64,000 nucleotides of DNA from Mesorhizobium loti (GCF_003148495.1 NZ_QGGH01000012.1:100153-164152), one strand, 5' to 3'; positions 1 to 10,000 are shown, numbered from the stretch's first letter. The notes: generated from the sequence alone by a model not told the origin. Made by a program: numbers and translations.

Positions 1-882
1 AACCCGCTGAGCTTTGCCTGGGTTTATGCCTTCGGCTGGCGCGTGCCAGAAAGCACCATCGAACCGCTCGTGCTCGACGCACTCGGCGTCGGCGATCTGG
101 TTCACATGGTTCTCGATCGCGCCTTACGCGATCTGGAGAGCGCCGGTGGATTGGTGTCCGCCGACGCCGCGGCGATCACGGCGACGGTTGACCAGGCCGC
201 GGCGCTTGTCGCCGCCGATTGGGAAAGCGAACGTGCGGTCCCGCCGGCCGTCATCTGGGGGCGCACCCTGGGTGATGCCCGGCTGACGGCGGCGCGGGCT
301 CTTGCCTATGGCGACGTGCTTCTGCCGGGTGCCCGCTCCTATAGCGAGGTGCCGTTCGGCGGGGCCGAGCCCAAGTCGGACGCGCAGACGCCGTGGGACC
401 CCAATGTGCCGGTCACGATTCCCGACACGGGTTTCAATATCGCCGGCTATATTGACAGGCTGGACATTGCAGGCGACGGCAAGCGCGCGCTGGTCCGCGA
501 CTACAAGACCGGCCGTCCTCCGCGAGGCGACATCCGGCTGAACGGCGGCCGCGAGCTTCAGCGCTGCCTCTATGCCTTCGCGGTGAAGGCGCTGCTGGGC
601 GATGATGTCACGATCAGCGCCTCGCTGCTCTACCCGCGTGAGCCAATCAACCTCCAGCTCGAAGATCCGGACGCGGTCCTCGCTGAGATCACTGACTATC
701 TGCGCGCGGCGAGGAGCAGCTTCGCCGGCGGTGCCGCGCTGCCAGGCCCCGACACCGGCGGCGACTACGACGATCTCGCCTTTGCCCTGCCGGCGAATGC
801 CAGCGCCACCTATTGCAAACGCAAGATGCCGGCCGCGACCGAACGGCTCGGTCAGGTCACTCAAATCTGGGAGGCGGAATAA
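1..882 (+). CDS. AddB-like PD-(D/E)XK nuclease, 3' part (5' end outside window)
   Basis: The reading frame is open from base 1, so only the C-terminal 293 residues are present. The fragment has the layout of the RecB/AddB-type nuclease domain (PDDEXK_1): a helical segment near LGVGDLVHMVLDRAL, then GYIDRLDI followed by RDYKTGRPP, which supply the acidic and lysine catalytic positions, and a Cys near the end (ATYCKRKMP). Such subunits pair with an AddA-type helicase to process DNA ends. The stop TAA overlaps the next start (TAATG), so the two genes are translationally coupled. The pair sits in accessory plasmid-type DNA, so it is probably not the housekeeping addAB. Whether the missing N-terminus carries a helicase-like domain cannot be seen. 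Confidence 0.8.
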   Translation, partial: NPLSFAWVYAFGWRVPESTIEPLVLDALGVGDLVHMVLDRALRDLESAGGLVSADAAAITATVDQAAALVAADWESERAVPPAVIWGRTLGDARLTAARALAYGDVLLPGARSYSEVPFGGAEPKSDAQTPWDPNVPVTIPDTGFNIAGYIDRLDIAGDGKRALVRDYKTGRPPRGDIRLNGGRELQRCLYAFAVKALLGDDVTISASLLYPREPINLQLEDPDAVLAEITDYLRAARSSFAGGAALPGPDTGGDYDDLAFALPANASATYCKRKMPAATERLGQVTQIWEAE

Positions 883-3800
883 TGAGCAGCGTGTCTAGGG
901 CCCTCAAGGATGACGACGCGCGACGCGACGCGATCAGTCTCCATGATCGCTCGATCCTGGTCGAAGCTGGCGCAGGCTCCGGCAAAACTGCCGTCATGGC
1001 CGGACGCATCGCCGTCATGCTCGCGGAGGGCGTTCCCCCGCGCGCCATCGCCGCCGTCACCTTTACAGAGCTAGCAGCCAGTGAGCTGCTTTCGCGCGTG
1101 CGCGAATTTGTTGCCGATCTTGCGGCCGGCAACATCTCGACCGAGCTGCGCGTGGCGCTGCCCGGTGGCTTGTCGCAGGCGCAGCGCGACAATCTCGCCG
1201 CCGCGACCGCCGTGATCGACGAAATCACCTGCTCGACCATTCACGGCTTCTGCCAGCGTCTGATAAAGCCCTATCCGGCCGAAGCCGACATCGATCCCGG
1301 CGCCGGCGTCATGGACCGCAACCAGGCCGATCTCACCTTCCTTGAGATCGTCGATGGCTGGCTGCGCGAGCGTCTGTCCGGCGATCAGGACGGCATCCTA
1401 GCCGAAATGGTGCTGCACAGCCCCGGTGAAACCGTGGCGCTCGTCCACAAGATCGCTGAGAATCTGCGCCGCTGCCGCACCCTCGCAGCGCCGCCCGTAT
1501 CGCCGCTTGACGGTCATCTGACAGCCTTTCGGCAGGCGACGGCGGATTTCGCGGCCTTCATGCGCAGGGCAGCGGCGACCGAGCCGGAAACGCTCGCGAT
1601 CGTCCAGCGGCTGGCCGAGATGGCGGCCGCGTTGGCTGCCGGTCCCGATCCCGCGACGCCCTCCGGCCTGGTCCAGCTTCTGACCTTGCGTCCGCACCCG
1701 GATCTTTGCACCAAGGCAGGCGCTTTTGCCTCCTATCGCAAGAAGGGCAAATGGGCTGCCGCGGCGAAGCAGGCTGGCCTCTCCAAGGCCGATGGAGATC
1801 GGCTGAACGATGCAGCGGAGGTCTGCTACAACGCTTGCTGCGAGGCTTGGGGTTTGCTTCTTCAAGCCGCGGCCGGCCAGGTTCTGGAGGCGCTGATCGA
1901 CGACGCGCGTCCGATCCTGCAGCGCTATCGCGACTACAAACGGGCGAGCGCCCAGCTCGACTTTGATGACCTGATCTTCGCGGCGCGCGACCTGCTGCGC
2001 GACCATAACGATGTCCGGCGCGCGCTGGGACAGCGCTTCGCGCGTGTCCTCGTCGATGAGTTCCAGGACACCGATCCCCTGCAAACCGAGATCTTCTGGC
2101 GGCTGTGCGGCGATCCGGTCGACGACGTTGACGACTGGACACGGTTCCGGATCCGGCCGGGCGCGCTGTTTCTGGTCGGCGACCCCAAGCAAGCAATCTA
2201 TCGCTTCCGCGGCGCCGACGTCGGCGCCTATGTGCAGGCTCGCGATGCCTTTCGGACGCAGGACCCCGACAGCCTTCGGTCGATCTCCACCAATTTCCGT
2301 TCCTGCGCCTCGATCCTCACCTTCGTCAACGAGCGCTTCGAGGCGGTGCTCTCGGCCGATGGCCAGCCCGGTTTTACCGCTCTCGACCCTTTTCACGACG
2401 ATCGCGGCGACCTGTGCGTGGCGGCCCTCGACGTGGCCGTGGCGGACGAAAACGGCAAGGCCAGCGCCGAGCGGCAGCGCGATGCCGAGGCCGATGCCAT
2501 CGCAGATCTGTGCGCGCGCCTGATTGATACTCATCCGATTGTCGACCGGCGCAGTGGGACCCAACGTCCTTGCCAGGCCGGCGATATCGCTTTGCTGGCC
2601 CCGACCGGCGCAGAGCTGTGGCGCTATGAGGAGGCGCTCGAACGTCGCGGCATTCCGGTGGCGACACAAGCCGGCAAGGGTCTCTTCCGCCGCCAGGAAA
2701 TCCAGGACCTGATCGCGCTGACCCGCGTTCTCACCGACCGGCGCGACACGCTGGCGCTTGGCTCGCTGCTGCGCGGGCCGCTAGTCGGCCTCACCGAAGA
2801 GGAACTTCTGGACATTGTCTGGGCGCTGCCGCGTTCCGAAGAACAGCCCGACCGAATTGCCCGTCTCGACCTCGGCGTCGATCCCGCCGCCATCGTTCAT
2901 CCGCTTGCACGAGAGACCATCGAAAAGCTGCAGACGCTCTACCGCCGCAGCAACAGCACGACGCCGCACGAGTTGCTCTCGCAGGCCGTGGACATGATGC
3001 GAGTTCGGCCGCTCCTTCTCGCGCGTCATCGCGGCCAGGCCGAACGCGCGCTCGCCAATGTTGATCTCTATTTGAGCCTGTCGACCAGCTACTCCGTTCG
3101 CGGTCTTCGCTCCTTCGCCGAGGCGATGACCGCAGCCTGGACCGACGAGGCGCGCGCAGTGGAGGGTCGGCCAGATGCGCAGGAAGAAGCCGTCGCGCTC
3201 TTCACCATGCACGCGGCCAAAGGCCTCGAGTGGCCAATCGTCATCCCGGTCAACACCATGACGGGCGTCATGGCGCCCGACAGTGCGGTCATCGACCGTC
3301 AGACGGACACCTTCTATTGCCCGGTCCTGGGCGTCGCGCCGGACGGCTACGAAGTCGCGCGCCAGGCTGAGAAAGACGAGCTTGATCGGGAGCGCGTCCG
3401 CCTCTGGTACGTGGCCGCCACGCGCGCCCGCGAACTTCTCGTCCTGCCCCGGCTCGACACAACGCCGTCGAAGTCCGCCTGGATCGGTCTCGTCGATCTT
3501 TCGCTGGCCGAACTCCCCGGCCTGGACCTCTCGCATCTACCCGCCGACGTCGCGACGGCAGCCAACGGAGCGGCCAATACCCAAACTCGCGCAATTTTCG
3601 CCACGGAAGCCGAAGCCGTTACCCAGCGGCAGGCACGGCTGATCTGGCTTGCGCCCAGCCGAGATGAGAACACCGCCGGAGCGGTGCTGCAGGAAGAAGA
3701 GGCCGGGATCTGGACCGGATCGGCTGATGACCAGCCAGCCGAACTGCAAGCCGCTGTTCTGGTTCAAGGAAGCCGCGAACGCGGACTGATCCTGCACAAG

Positions 3801-4274
3801 CTCATGGAAGAGGTGCTGACCAGGGAAACCAATGAGGCAAAGGCAGCCCTTGCAGACCGAGCCACCATACTCATCCGCGCCCTCGGCCGGTTTCCGGTCG
3901 CCGACCCGGCGACGGGACTGTCTGCCGAGGAACTGGCGGGCTGTGTCGTCCAGACCCTTGCCCTGCCCCAAATCGCGGCCTTGCGGCCGGCTCTCCTGGC
4001 CGAGTTTCCCGTCTACGCCGGGCATGCGGACGATAGGATGGAAACGGCAACGACCGGAATCGCGGATGCCCTAACTCTGACGTCTGAAGGCCGTCCAGCC
4101 GTCGTCGTCGATTGGAAGAGCGATGTGGCGCCCGATCCCCAGACACTCGACCACTACCGCGCGCAGGTTCGAGCCTATCTCGACATGACCGGAGCCGAGC
4201 GCGGTCTGATCGTGCTAATGACCACAGGTGCGGTGATCGGTGTCGGGCCGACAGCCCAGCCGATGGCGGCCTGA
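882..4274 (+). CDS. AddA/UvrD-type helicase-nuclease
   Basis: A 1130-residue superfamily 1A helicase with a C-terminal nuclease domain. Visible motifs: Walker A EAGAGSGKT (about residues 28-36), motif II VDEFQDTD (about 391), motif III GDPKQAIYRFRGAD (about 432), TMHAAKGLEW (about 775), VAATRAREL motif VI (about 843) and a PD-(D/E)XK core VVVDWKSD (about 1077). This is the AddA order. The ATG at 882 is chosen because it overlaps the stop of the nuclease gene by one base and places Walker A about 28 residues from the N-terminus; an earlier in-frame ATG at 813 would only add residues inside the upstream gene. With its partner it should unwind and degrade or resect double-stranded DNA ends, in repair or against foreign DNA. 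Confidence 0.9.
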   Translation: MSSVSRALKDDDARRDAISLHDRSILVEAGAGSGKTAVMAGRIAVMLAEGVPPRAIAAVTFTELAASELLSRVREFVADLAAGNISTELRVALPGGLSQAQRDNLAAATAVIDEITCSTIHGFCQRLIKPYPAEADIDPGAGVMDRNQADLTFLEIVDGWLRERLSGDQDGILAEMVLHSPGETVALVHKIAENLRRCRTLAAPPVSPLDGHLTAFRQATADFAAFMRRAAATEPETLAIVQRLAEMAAALAAGPDPATPSGLVQLLTLRPHPDLCTKAGAFASYRKKGKWAAAAKQAGLSKADGDRLNDAAEVCYNACCEAWGLLLQAAAGQVLEALIDDARPILQRYRDYKRASAQLDFDDLIFAARDLLRDHNDVRRALGQRFARVLVDEFQDTDPLQTEIFWRLCGDPVDDVDDWTRFRIRPGALFLVGDPKQAIYRFRGADVGAYVQARDAFRTQDPDSLRSISTNFRSCASILTFVNERFEAVLSADGQPGFTALDPFHDDRGDLCVAALDVAVADENGKASAERQRDAEADAIADLCARLIDTHPIVDRRSGTQRPCQAGDIALLAPTGAELWRYEEALERRGIPVATQAGKGLFRRQEIQDLIALTRVLTDRRDTLALGSLLRGPLVGLTEEELLDIVWALPRSEEQPDRIARLDLGVDPAAIVHPLARETIEKLQTLYRRSNSTTPHELLSQAVDMMRVRPLLLARHRGQAERALANVDLYLSLSTSYSVRGLRSFAEAMTAAWTDEARAVEGRPDAQEEAVALFTMHAAKGLEWPIVIPVNTMTGVMAPDSAVIDRQTDTFYCPVLGVAPDGYEVARQAEKDELDRERVRLWYVAATRARELLVLPRLDTTPSKSAWIGLVDLSLAELPGLDLSHLPADVATAANGAANTQTRAIFATEAEAVTQRQARLIWLAPSRDENTAGAVLQEEEAGIWTGSADDQPAELQAAVLVQGSRERGLILHKLMEEVLTRETNEAKAALADRATILIRALGRFPVADPATGLSAEELAGCVVQTLALPQIAALRPALLAEFPVYAGHADDRMETATTGIADALTLTSEGRPAVVVDWKSDVAPDPQTLDHYRAQVRAYLDMTGAERGLIVLMTTGAVIGVGPTAQPMAA

Positions 4275-4568
4275 TCGGAGGGACTGTGCATGCCGTCAAC
4301 GTCTAGCGACGGTCGACGCATTGAGGGCTTGCCGCCGCTATCGACGATCTGCCGCCTCCTCTCGGTTTTTTCTAGCGAATGCAAAGGCTCAATACCGGCT
4401 GCCGTGATCTCACTGATTGGCTGAGTTCTGTCGCAGATCCCCACGACGGCGGACTTGAAGAGCAACAGATACATTAGCATGAGATGTCTGGATTGATTGG
4501 TCGGCTTAACCGCGCCTCAGTACGCCGTCGGTAAAAGGCATGAGGACTGGGTACATTGGGGGAGCGAT

Positions 4569-5555
4569 TTGGCAGGCAAAATCTATGTCATCATGACGGG
4601 GAACGAAAACAGCCTTTGGTCTCGGTGCCTCAGCGAGAGCCTCGTAGCCCTCGAATTTGGCAAGACCTATTTTGATCCATGGCGCGCAGAAGACTACGAT
4701 AGCTATCTGGAGGTTACGAAAGCTGGCGCCGCCAAAGACGACTCGGAGGCCGACGTCAAAGGTCGGGCGACGCTCTGGTTCAATCGAGGTAACGACCTGA
4801 CGCGCAGTGAAGGCGATCTCTGGCTCCACAGAGACAAGAACAGCGATAGTCTCTATTGGGCCCGGACGACGAGTGCCGATCCGGTTTTTGATCACTCCGA
4901 TCCCGACAGCGTTATGCTCGCGAAGCCTGTCACCAAGTGGTCCCGCCATGACAAGAAAATGAAGCCGTTGTCATGGAAGACGATCCATCCCGTGGCGAAG
5001 GACTATATCTCCTCAATGGCGGCGATGTTCAGCGTCGCCAATGCGGATATGAAGGCCTATGTACAGGCCCTCATCGACGGAGGTGATCTCACTCCATGGC
5101 ATTCGCGCCCAAAGTGGGAAGAACGCCTCGGCGTGCAAAAAGGGAAGGCCCTCGGATCGAGCGTGTCGCTGCATGAGCTCACTCTCGCAAATCTCATGCT
5201 CTCGATTACGGGCACGGTTGCGAATTCGAATGGCCAGAAGGTCTTCAAAACCTTAAAGAACAAGGAACTCCATTGTTCCGAGGCCGAGATGAAGGCTCAT
5301 CTTGCCAACCTCTACGAGGAGCAGAAGGGGAAATGCGCTATCACCGGCCTTACGATGCATCTGCATGGGCAGGACGATTGCGATAGCGATATGCTCGTTT
5401 CTCCGGACCGGATTGACAGCTACGGCCATTATTCGATCGGCAATGTTCAGCTCGTCTGCCGTTTCGTGAATTTCTGGAAGATGGCTCAGGATAATAACCG
5501 CTTTGCCGAACTTCTGGACCGTGTGGTGGCCAACCAGCTCGCAGATACGTTGTAG
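4569..5555 (+). CDS. HNH-type endonuclease-like protein
   Basis: About 328 residues. The C-terminus has an HNH-like pattern: KCAITGL (one Cys), then SPDRIDSYGHYSIGNVQLVC with the Asp/Asn and second Cys positions usual in HNH nucleases that recognise a GNVQLVC block. The N-terminal 200 residues are not recognised. TTG at 4569 is preferred because GGGGGAG lies about 5 bases upstream; an ATG at 4593 and a TTG at 4497 are alternatives. It lies 294 bases after the helicase gene in the same direction, so it may belong to the same unit. Catalytic competence is uncertain because the first His of a canonical HNH is not obvious. Confidence 0.55.
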   Translation: MAGKIYVIMTGNENSLWSRCLSESLVALEFGKTYFDPWRAEDYDSYLEVTKAGAAKDDSEADVKGRATLWFNRGNDLTRSEGDLWLHRDKNSDSLYWARTTSADPVFDHSDPDSVMLAKPVTKWSRHDKKMKPLSWKTIHPVAKDYISSMAAMFSVANADMKAYVQALIDGGDLTPWHSRPKWEERLGVQKGKALGSSVSLHELTLANLMLSITGTVANSNGQKVFKTLKNKELHCSEAEMKAHLANLYEEQKGKCAITGLTMHLHGQDDCDSDMLVSPDRIDSYGHYSIGNVQLVCRFVNFWKMAQDNNRFAELLDRVVANQLADTL

Positions 5556-5741
5556 CCAGACCACAGATCGTGCATTTCCGTCGCTGCATCATCCCGGCGG
5601 GGCATCAATCTGATGATCTTTCCAGCCAATCTTATCGAAGGCGACAGCATCGCCGTTCATGACCCCGATCGTCGGCTGCCGCACGATCAATCGGCCTGGT
5701 CGTGAATTGCTGCCTGCGGTTGCAACCTGGCATTGACCCGC

Positions 5742-5858
5742 TCAAGACACTTGGTCCTCAACGACATCGACCTCAGGTTCTTCCTCTTTGCCGTCGTCCT
5801 CCCCGCCGGCCAATCCGACCGGAATATCCCCAGCCAGCAGCTTCTCTAGAGAGTGAAA
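5742..5858 (-). pseudogene. C-terminal fragment of an scpB-like gene
   Basis: The last 38 codons read LEKLLAGDIPVGLAGG followed by an acidic tail. This matches the C-terminus of the intact ScpB proteins of this window, which read LLSKEKLLAGDIMPDFAG and an acidic end. The rest of the gene is absent. It is a third trace of ScpB in 64 kb, next to transposase debris, and suggests that copies of the module have been moved or lost here. Confidence 0.55.
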
Positions 5859-6086
5859 GTCTCTTCCGATGAAGAAGAGCCCCGAGTCATGCGCGGGCGG
5901 CCGTGAGGACGTACGTGAAGCGTTGACAGGGGAGCAAGCAGGCCAGGTATTAAGCCTCGAAAAATGCAGCATCCAGGCGCCGACGCACTCAAATCCTTAT
6001 GCTCCCCTCTATCGCGCCATCATCGTTTCCTGCGATGCCACAAGTCGATTGCAGGATTGGTCCCGGCGCCGGTCGAAGCCGATCCG

Positions 6087-6248
6087 CGCCGCGTGCGGCC
6101 GATGCTCGGTTTCAAATCGACGCACGCCGCCGCGGTCACCCTGTCCGGCATCGAGATGGTCCACATGATGCGCAAACGACAAGCGCGGTACGCCTTCAAT
6201 CCGAACCCGTCTCTCGCCGAGCAGTTAGAAATCCTCGCTGCCGCATGA
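6087..6248 (+). pseudogene. IS6-family transposase C-terminal remnant
   Basis: The 53 codons begin RRVRPMLGFKSTHAAA and continue to GIEMVHMMRKRQA. This is the conserved end of IS6/IS240-type DDE transposases, normally RRVRPMLGFKSF...TLAGIE.VHMIRKGQ. The catalytic DDE part is missing and no clear inverted repeat was found, so this is a dead fragment. Confidence 0.75.
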
Positions 6249-6360
6249 GGTTGCCACCACTCTGGCAAATTCTCTGACCCGACAAAACTTTGCAACGGAA
6301 CGACCCTGCTTGTACCATTGGGTGAGCTGGGCTCTCGAGACCCTAATTGATCGACCCTGA

Positions 6361-7395
6361 TCAGTTCCTGCAGGCACTGGGGTTGATGTCGAATACTGTA
6401 CGGAAGCACTTCGAAAAATGTGATGCCGAAACGAAGCCGCATGCGATCGCGATTTCCACCATCGGTAACTCAGTTTGCTCGACTAGGCGCTTGGCGCGGG
6501 CGAGTCTCATATGGAGATAGTAGCGCATTGGAGAGGACGACACTGAGTGCTTGAAAAGTCGTTCAATCTGGCGCTGTGAGCGGCCAACGCGCCTAGCGAT
6601 GTCGCGGAGAGGGAGGGGATTTTCAACATACTCCTCCATGATACAGATCACTTCCGCCAGTGCCTTGCCGATGCCGGTCGCATCAGTGCTTGAGGTCCAT
6701 TGTCTGTCTGAAGCCGAGCGCCAGTGCGAAGCGATCGTATGTCTGCAAACTGCCAATGCGGCCTCTTCGCCGAGATGTTCGCCGATCAACTCCATCACGA
6801 AGTCGAAGGACGCGAACTCTCCTGCACAGGTGGCGACACGAGCATTTCTAACAAAGAGTCGGTCAGTTACCTGAAGGCGACGAAACGTTTCAGAGAGAGC
6901 TGCGCGCTTGTCCCAATGGATCGTGCACGCCGTATCGTCGAGCAAGCCGCTTTCCGCCAATAGCCAAGTCGCGGTGCCTAGGGCGGCTATTGGCACGCCG
7001 TGCCTTCCGCACAGGCGGAGAATGCGGAGCAGAGAAGCTGACGACTGTTTCTCTACTCGATCGCCGGCGCAAACAATCACCATGTTCGGGCGCTTGCCGG
7101 TCTGCAGGCTTTGCCCCGTTCTCGCGAAGTCCGTGCTGGCCGACAGCCAGAGGCCACTGGCACACTCGACTGGATTACCATCCAGGCTCGCGATGGCCCA
7201 CTCGAAGGAAGCCCGGCTGGAGACTGAGTTCGCAAGCCGGAGGGGATCTACAAAAGATGAAAGGGTGAGTTGCGAGAATCCCGGAAGCGCAAGGATGACC
7301 ACTCGATACGCCTCCACATCCGCCCCCTTTGGCAGCCGCCCAAAGTCCCGACGAACGTCGCGAGCTCGATCCACCGCCAAAAATGGTGCATTCAT
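6361..7395 (-). CDS. GlxA-type AraC-family regulator with DJ-1/PfpI domain
   Basis: 344 residues. The N-terminal 200 residues form a DJ-1/PfpI-like amidotransferase fold (VVILALPGFSQLTLSSFVDPLRLAN, then GTATWLLAESGLL). The C-terminus is an AraC double helix-turn-helix (LRDIARRVGRSQRQIERLFKH and IAIACGFVSASHFSKCFRTVF). This architecture is shared by GbdR and CdhR, the regulators of betaine and carnitine catabolism in Pseudomonas. The gene lies at the end of a carnitine/methylglycine gene cluster in the same orientation, so a role as activator responding to betaine, dimethylglycine or carnitine is inferred. The effector cannot be read from sequence. Confidence 0.88.
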   Translation of the reverse strand: MNAPFLAVDRARDVRRDFGRLPKGADVEAYRVVILALPGFSQLTLSSFVDPLRLANSVSSRASFEWAIASLDGNPVECASGLWLSASTDFARTGQSLQTGKRPNMVIVCAGDRVEKQSSASLLRILRLCGRHGVPIAALGTATWLLAESGLLDDTACTIHWDKRAALSETFRRLQVTDRLFVRNARVATCAGEFASFDFVMELIGEHLGEEAALAVCRHTIASHWRSASDRQWTSSTDATGIGKALAEVICIMEEYVENPLPLRDIARRVGRSQRQIERLFKHSVSSSPMRYYLHMRLARAKRLVEQTELPMVEIAIACGFVSASHFSKCFRTVFDINPSACRN

Positions 7396-7410
7396 TCGGT
7401 CATATCTTCC

Positions 7411-8077
7411 CTAATGGGTCGTCGACATGCGTTGGCCGACATACGAGACTGGTCGCGCGGTTCCGCAATTGCGCTTCATGAAATCCTTGGCGGTCTCGAC
7501 CGCCATCGCCACATCGCGCCAATAGGCATCGGCGCCGACGGCCTTGCCGAATTCCCCGTTGAGCGGCGCGCCGCCTTCATGTAGGGCATGGTGGTGGTCA
7601 GCAGCGCCGACATGCCGACGATGTCGGGCTGGTGCTGCTCGATGGCATCGAGATATTTCTCGACCGCATTGTTGATGCCGAGGTCGATGAGGTCGATGCC
7701 AGCGCCCTCCATCATCATGCCGACGAGGTTCTTGCCGATGTCGTGGATGTCGCCCTTGACGGTGCCGATCACCATCTTGCCCTGCTTGGGCGCCGATGCG
7801 GCCAGCAGCGGGCGCAGGATGAACATGCCGGCCTTCATGGCGTGGCCGAAAGCAGCACTTCCGGCACGAACAGGATGCCATCGCGAAAATCCTCGCCGAC
7901 GATGCGCATGCCTTCGACCAGTGCCTCGGTCAGCACCTTGTAGGGCGCCCAGCCGCGCTCGAGCAGGATGTTGGTGCCTTCCTCGATCTCTTCCTTCAAC
8001 CCGTCATAGAGGTCGTCGCGCATCTGCTGCACAAGTTCGTCGGAAAGGTTAGACAGGATGACGTTTTCACCAGACAT
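7411..8077 (-). pseudogene. Corrinoid (B12-binding) methyltransferase protein, frameshifted and internally deleted
   Basis: The first 77 codons (from ATG at 8077) give the helical cap of a MtbC/MttC-like corrinoid protein (LVEGMRIVGEDFRDGILFVPEVLLSA). The frame then shifts near 7840 and continues with the cobalamin motif GTVKGDIHDIGKN (His is the lower ligand) and IVGMSALLTTTMPYMK. Near 7570 a deletion of about 20 codons joins MPYMK to GGAPLNGEFGKAVGAD in a third frame, ending KDFMKRN. Two frame changes and a deletion should abolish the protein. Such proteins carry methyl groups taken from betaine, trimethylamine or dimethylamine by MttB-type enzymes; no MttB gene is in the window. Confidence 0.85.
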
Positions 8078-8350
8078 GATGGGATCGTGCCGCTCAACTT
8101 AACGAAAGGTCGGTACCCGCCCCTTGGCGGGTACCGACTAGGCTTGCGGTGCAGCCTTGGGAGTTGATCCGGGCGACGGGTTGGCCTTGCGTGCGGCAAT
8201 CTTGACGAATGCCTGCTTGTATCGAACCTGGAGGATGTCGCATCCCCCAGGAACCTCCTCTAGTTGTCGCGGCAATTGCGAAAGCCGCGGTGTGTGCCGC
8301 TCCGAACGCTATGCCGACACCAGAAGGCATCGGCTGCCGTATGAGCTTGC

Positions 8351-10000
8351 CTATGCGTCCAGCCAGACGTTTTGAAGATCGATCTCGTAGGTCTGGTGCA
8401 TGCCGTAGTTCTTCAGCTTCTTGCTCATATGGCAGTAAAGCTTCTGCCAGTACGGCTGGATGATAATACCGGAATCCTGCAGGATCCGCTCGACGTCCTT
8501 CATGACCTCCTTACGCTTGCCGGGGTCGCTGATCGAAAGAGCCTCTCTCAACTTGGCGTCGAACTCGGGATTGGCGTACCCGGTCTCGTTCCAGGCTTCG
8601 CCCGAGCGATAAGCCAGAGCGAGCGTCTGGACTGCCAGCGGACGCATATACCAAATCGTGAGCGAATAAGGATATTTCGTCCAGTCGTTCCAGAACGTCG
8701 AACCAGGCAATACCGTTCGCTTCACCTTGATACCGGCTTCCCGTAGCTGGCCGGCAATCGCATCCCCTGTGGCCTTCTGCCAGTCGTCTTCGATGGTGAT
8801 CAGTTCGTGCTCGTAATCGGCCTGTCCGGCTTCCGCCATCAGCTTCTTGGCGCCGGCGGCGTCACGTGCCTGTTTTGGAAGCGGGAAATACTCGGGCTGA
8901 ATCGGACTGACGTGGTGATTCTCGCCGACCGTGCCGCGACCGTTGTAGCCGAGCTGCAGCACGGCGTTATTGTCGACCGCCATTTGCAGGGCGTTGCGCA
9001 CCCTTTTGTCGTCATACGGTTTGTGCGCGACGTTAGTGCGCGCAACAACAGTGGTCGCCGTCGCCACCTCGGACTTAACCAAGCCCATCTTGTCCAGTGC
9101 ATCGATATAGTCGGACGGGGTCTCGTAATCCAAATCGATTTCGCCGGAGTCGAACGCCGAGATCGTAGCAGTGAAATCCTGGCCGTAGTCGATGAACTGT
9201 ACGCCGTCGAGCGGCGCTTCTCCACTCCACCATTTGCCATTCTCGCGGCGCTTGACGACCGCTTTCTGGCCGACATCGTAGGAAACAAGTTCGAATGGTC
9301 CCGTACCGATCGGCTTCTTGACCGGATCGGCGCCGTCCTTGTCGAAGTTGCGATGCACGATGAGAGCCGGGTAGTCCGTGAAGCCAGGGATAATTGAGAT
9401 GTCTGGCCCGTTCAGCTTCAGCTTCACGGTGTAATCATCGACCTTCGTGATCGCGCCGTCCTTCGCCTTGCCGGTCATGTCGTCGATCAGAGAACCCATG
9501 CGCGCTGCCATGGAGTTACCGGCAACACCCTTTTCACACCAGCGGGTAATGTTGAAAACGACATCGTCAGCATGGAAGACGTCGCCGTTGTTCCACGTCA
9601 CGCCCTCGCGCACGTGCAGAACGTATTCGGTGGCGTCATCGTTGACGCCCCAGCTCTCAAGCAGAACCGGTTCGAATGTGAACTTGTGCGTGTATCGCAC
9701 CAAAGGCTCGAGCCAGCAGCGAGAAACATTTGCCATTTCTCCCCAATCGTACGTGCGCGGGTCCTTCTGCCCCTTGACGGACATAGCCACGCGCAGGGTT
9801 CCGCCCTTCTTCGGCTCTTCAGCGAAGGCCGGCTGCGGCACGGCAAGGCCCGCCATGCCGTAGGCCATGGCGGCCGATGCGCCGAACACGCTCGCGATTG
9901 CAAGGAACTCGCGCCGGTCCACCCGGCCCTCGCGAGCGTCCTTGGCCATTTCGTCGACGGACGCAGGAACGCGCCCGCCATTCGACTTGAAGTATTTCAT
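8351..10000 (-). CDS. Tat-exported ABC transporter substrate-binding protein (peptide/opine class 5)
   Basis: 549 residues of the SBP_bac_5 (DppA/OppA-like) family. The start at 10000 has a strong ribosome site (AGGAGGAG five bases upstream). Residues 28-50 hold a twin-arginine signal (DRREFLAIASVFGASAAMA) with a cleavage-like site near QPAFAEEP. The mature part begins KKGGTLRVAMSVKGQKDPRTYDW and has the family LLESWGVNDDATEYVLHVREGV region. No permease or ATPase genes are adjacent, so it would need partners elsewhere. Position among methylglycine genes suggests a quaternary-amine or small peptide ligand; this is inference. Confidence 0.88.
   Translation of the reverse strand: MKYFKSNGGRVPASVDEMAKDAREGRVDRREFLAIASVFGASAAMAYGMAGLAVPQPAFAEEPKKGGTLRVAMSVKGQKDPRTYDWGEMANVSRCWLEPLVRYTHKFTFEPVLLESWGVNDDATEYVLHVREGVTWNNGDVFHADDVVFNITRWCEKGVAGNSMAARMGSLIDDMTGKAKDGAITKVDDYTVKLKLNGPDISIIPGFTDYPALIVHRNFDKDGADPVKKPIGTGPFELVSYDVGQKAVVKRRENGKWWSGEAPLDGVQFIDYGQDFTATISAFDSGEIDLDYETPSDYIDALDKMGLVKSEVATATTVVARTNVAHKPYDDKRVRNALQMAVDNNAVLQLGYNGRGTVGENHHVSPIQPEYFPLPKQARDAAGAKKLMAEAGQADYEHELITIEDDWQKATGDAIAGQLREAGIKVKRTVLPGSTFWNDWTKYPYSLTIWYMRPLAVQTLALAYRSGEAWNETGYANPEFDAKLREALSISDPGKRKEVMKDVERILQDSGIIIQPYWQKLYCHMSKKLKNYGMHQTYEIDLQNVWLDA

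Noticed and set aside
124..864. Long minus-strand open frames opposite the AddB-like and AddA-like genes (also 1398-2669, 2781-3536)
   Set aside because: They are mirror frames of GC-rich genes with Arg-rich translations and no family motifs; the plus-strand proteins carry clear catalytic motifs.
8094..8330. Minus-strand frame between the corrinoid gene and the binding-protein gene
   Set aside because: Short, no family similarity, no ribosome site; treated as intergenic.
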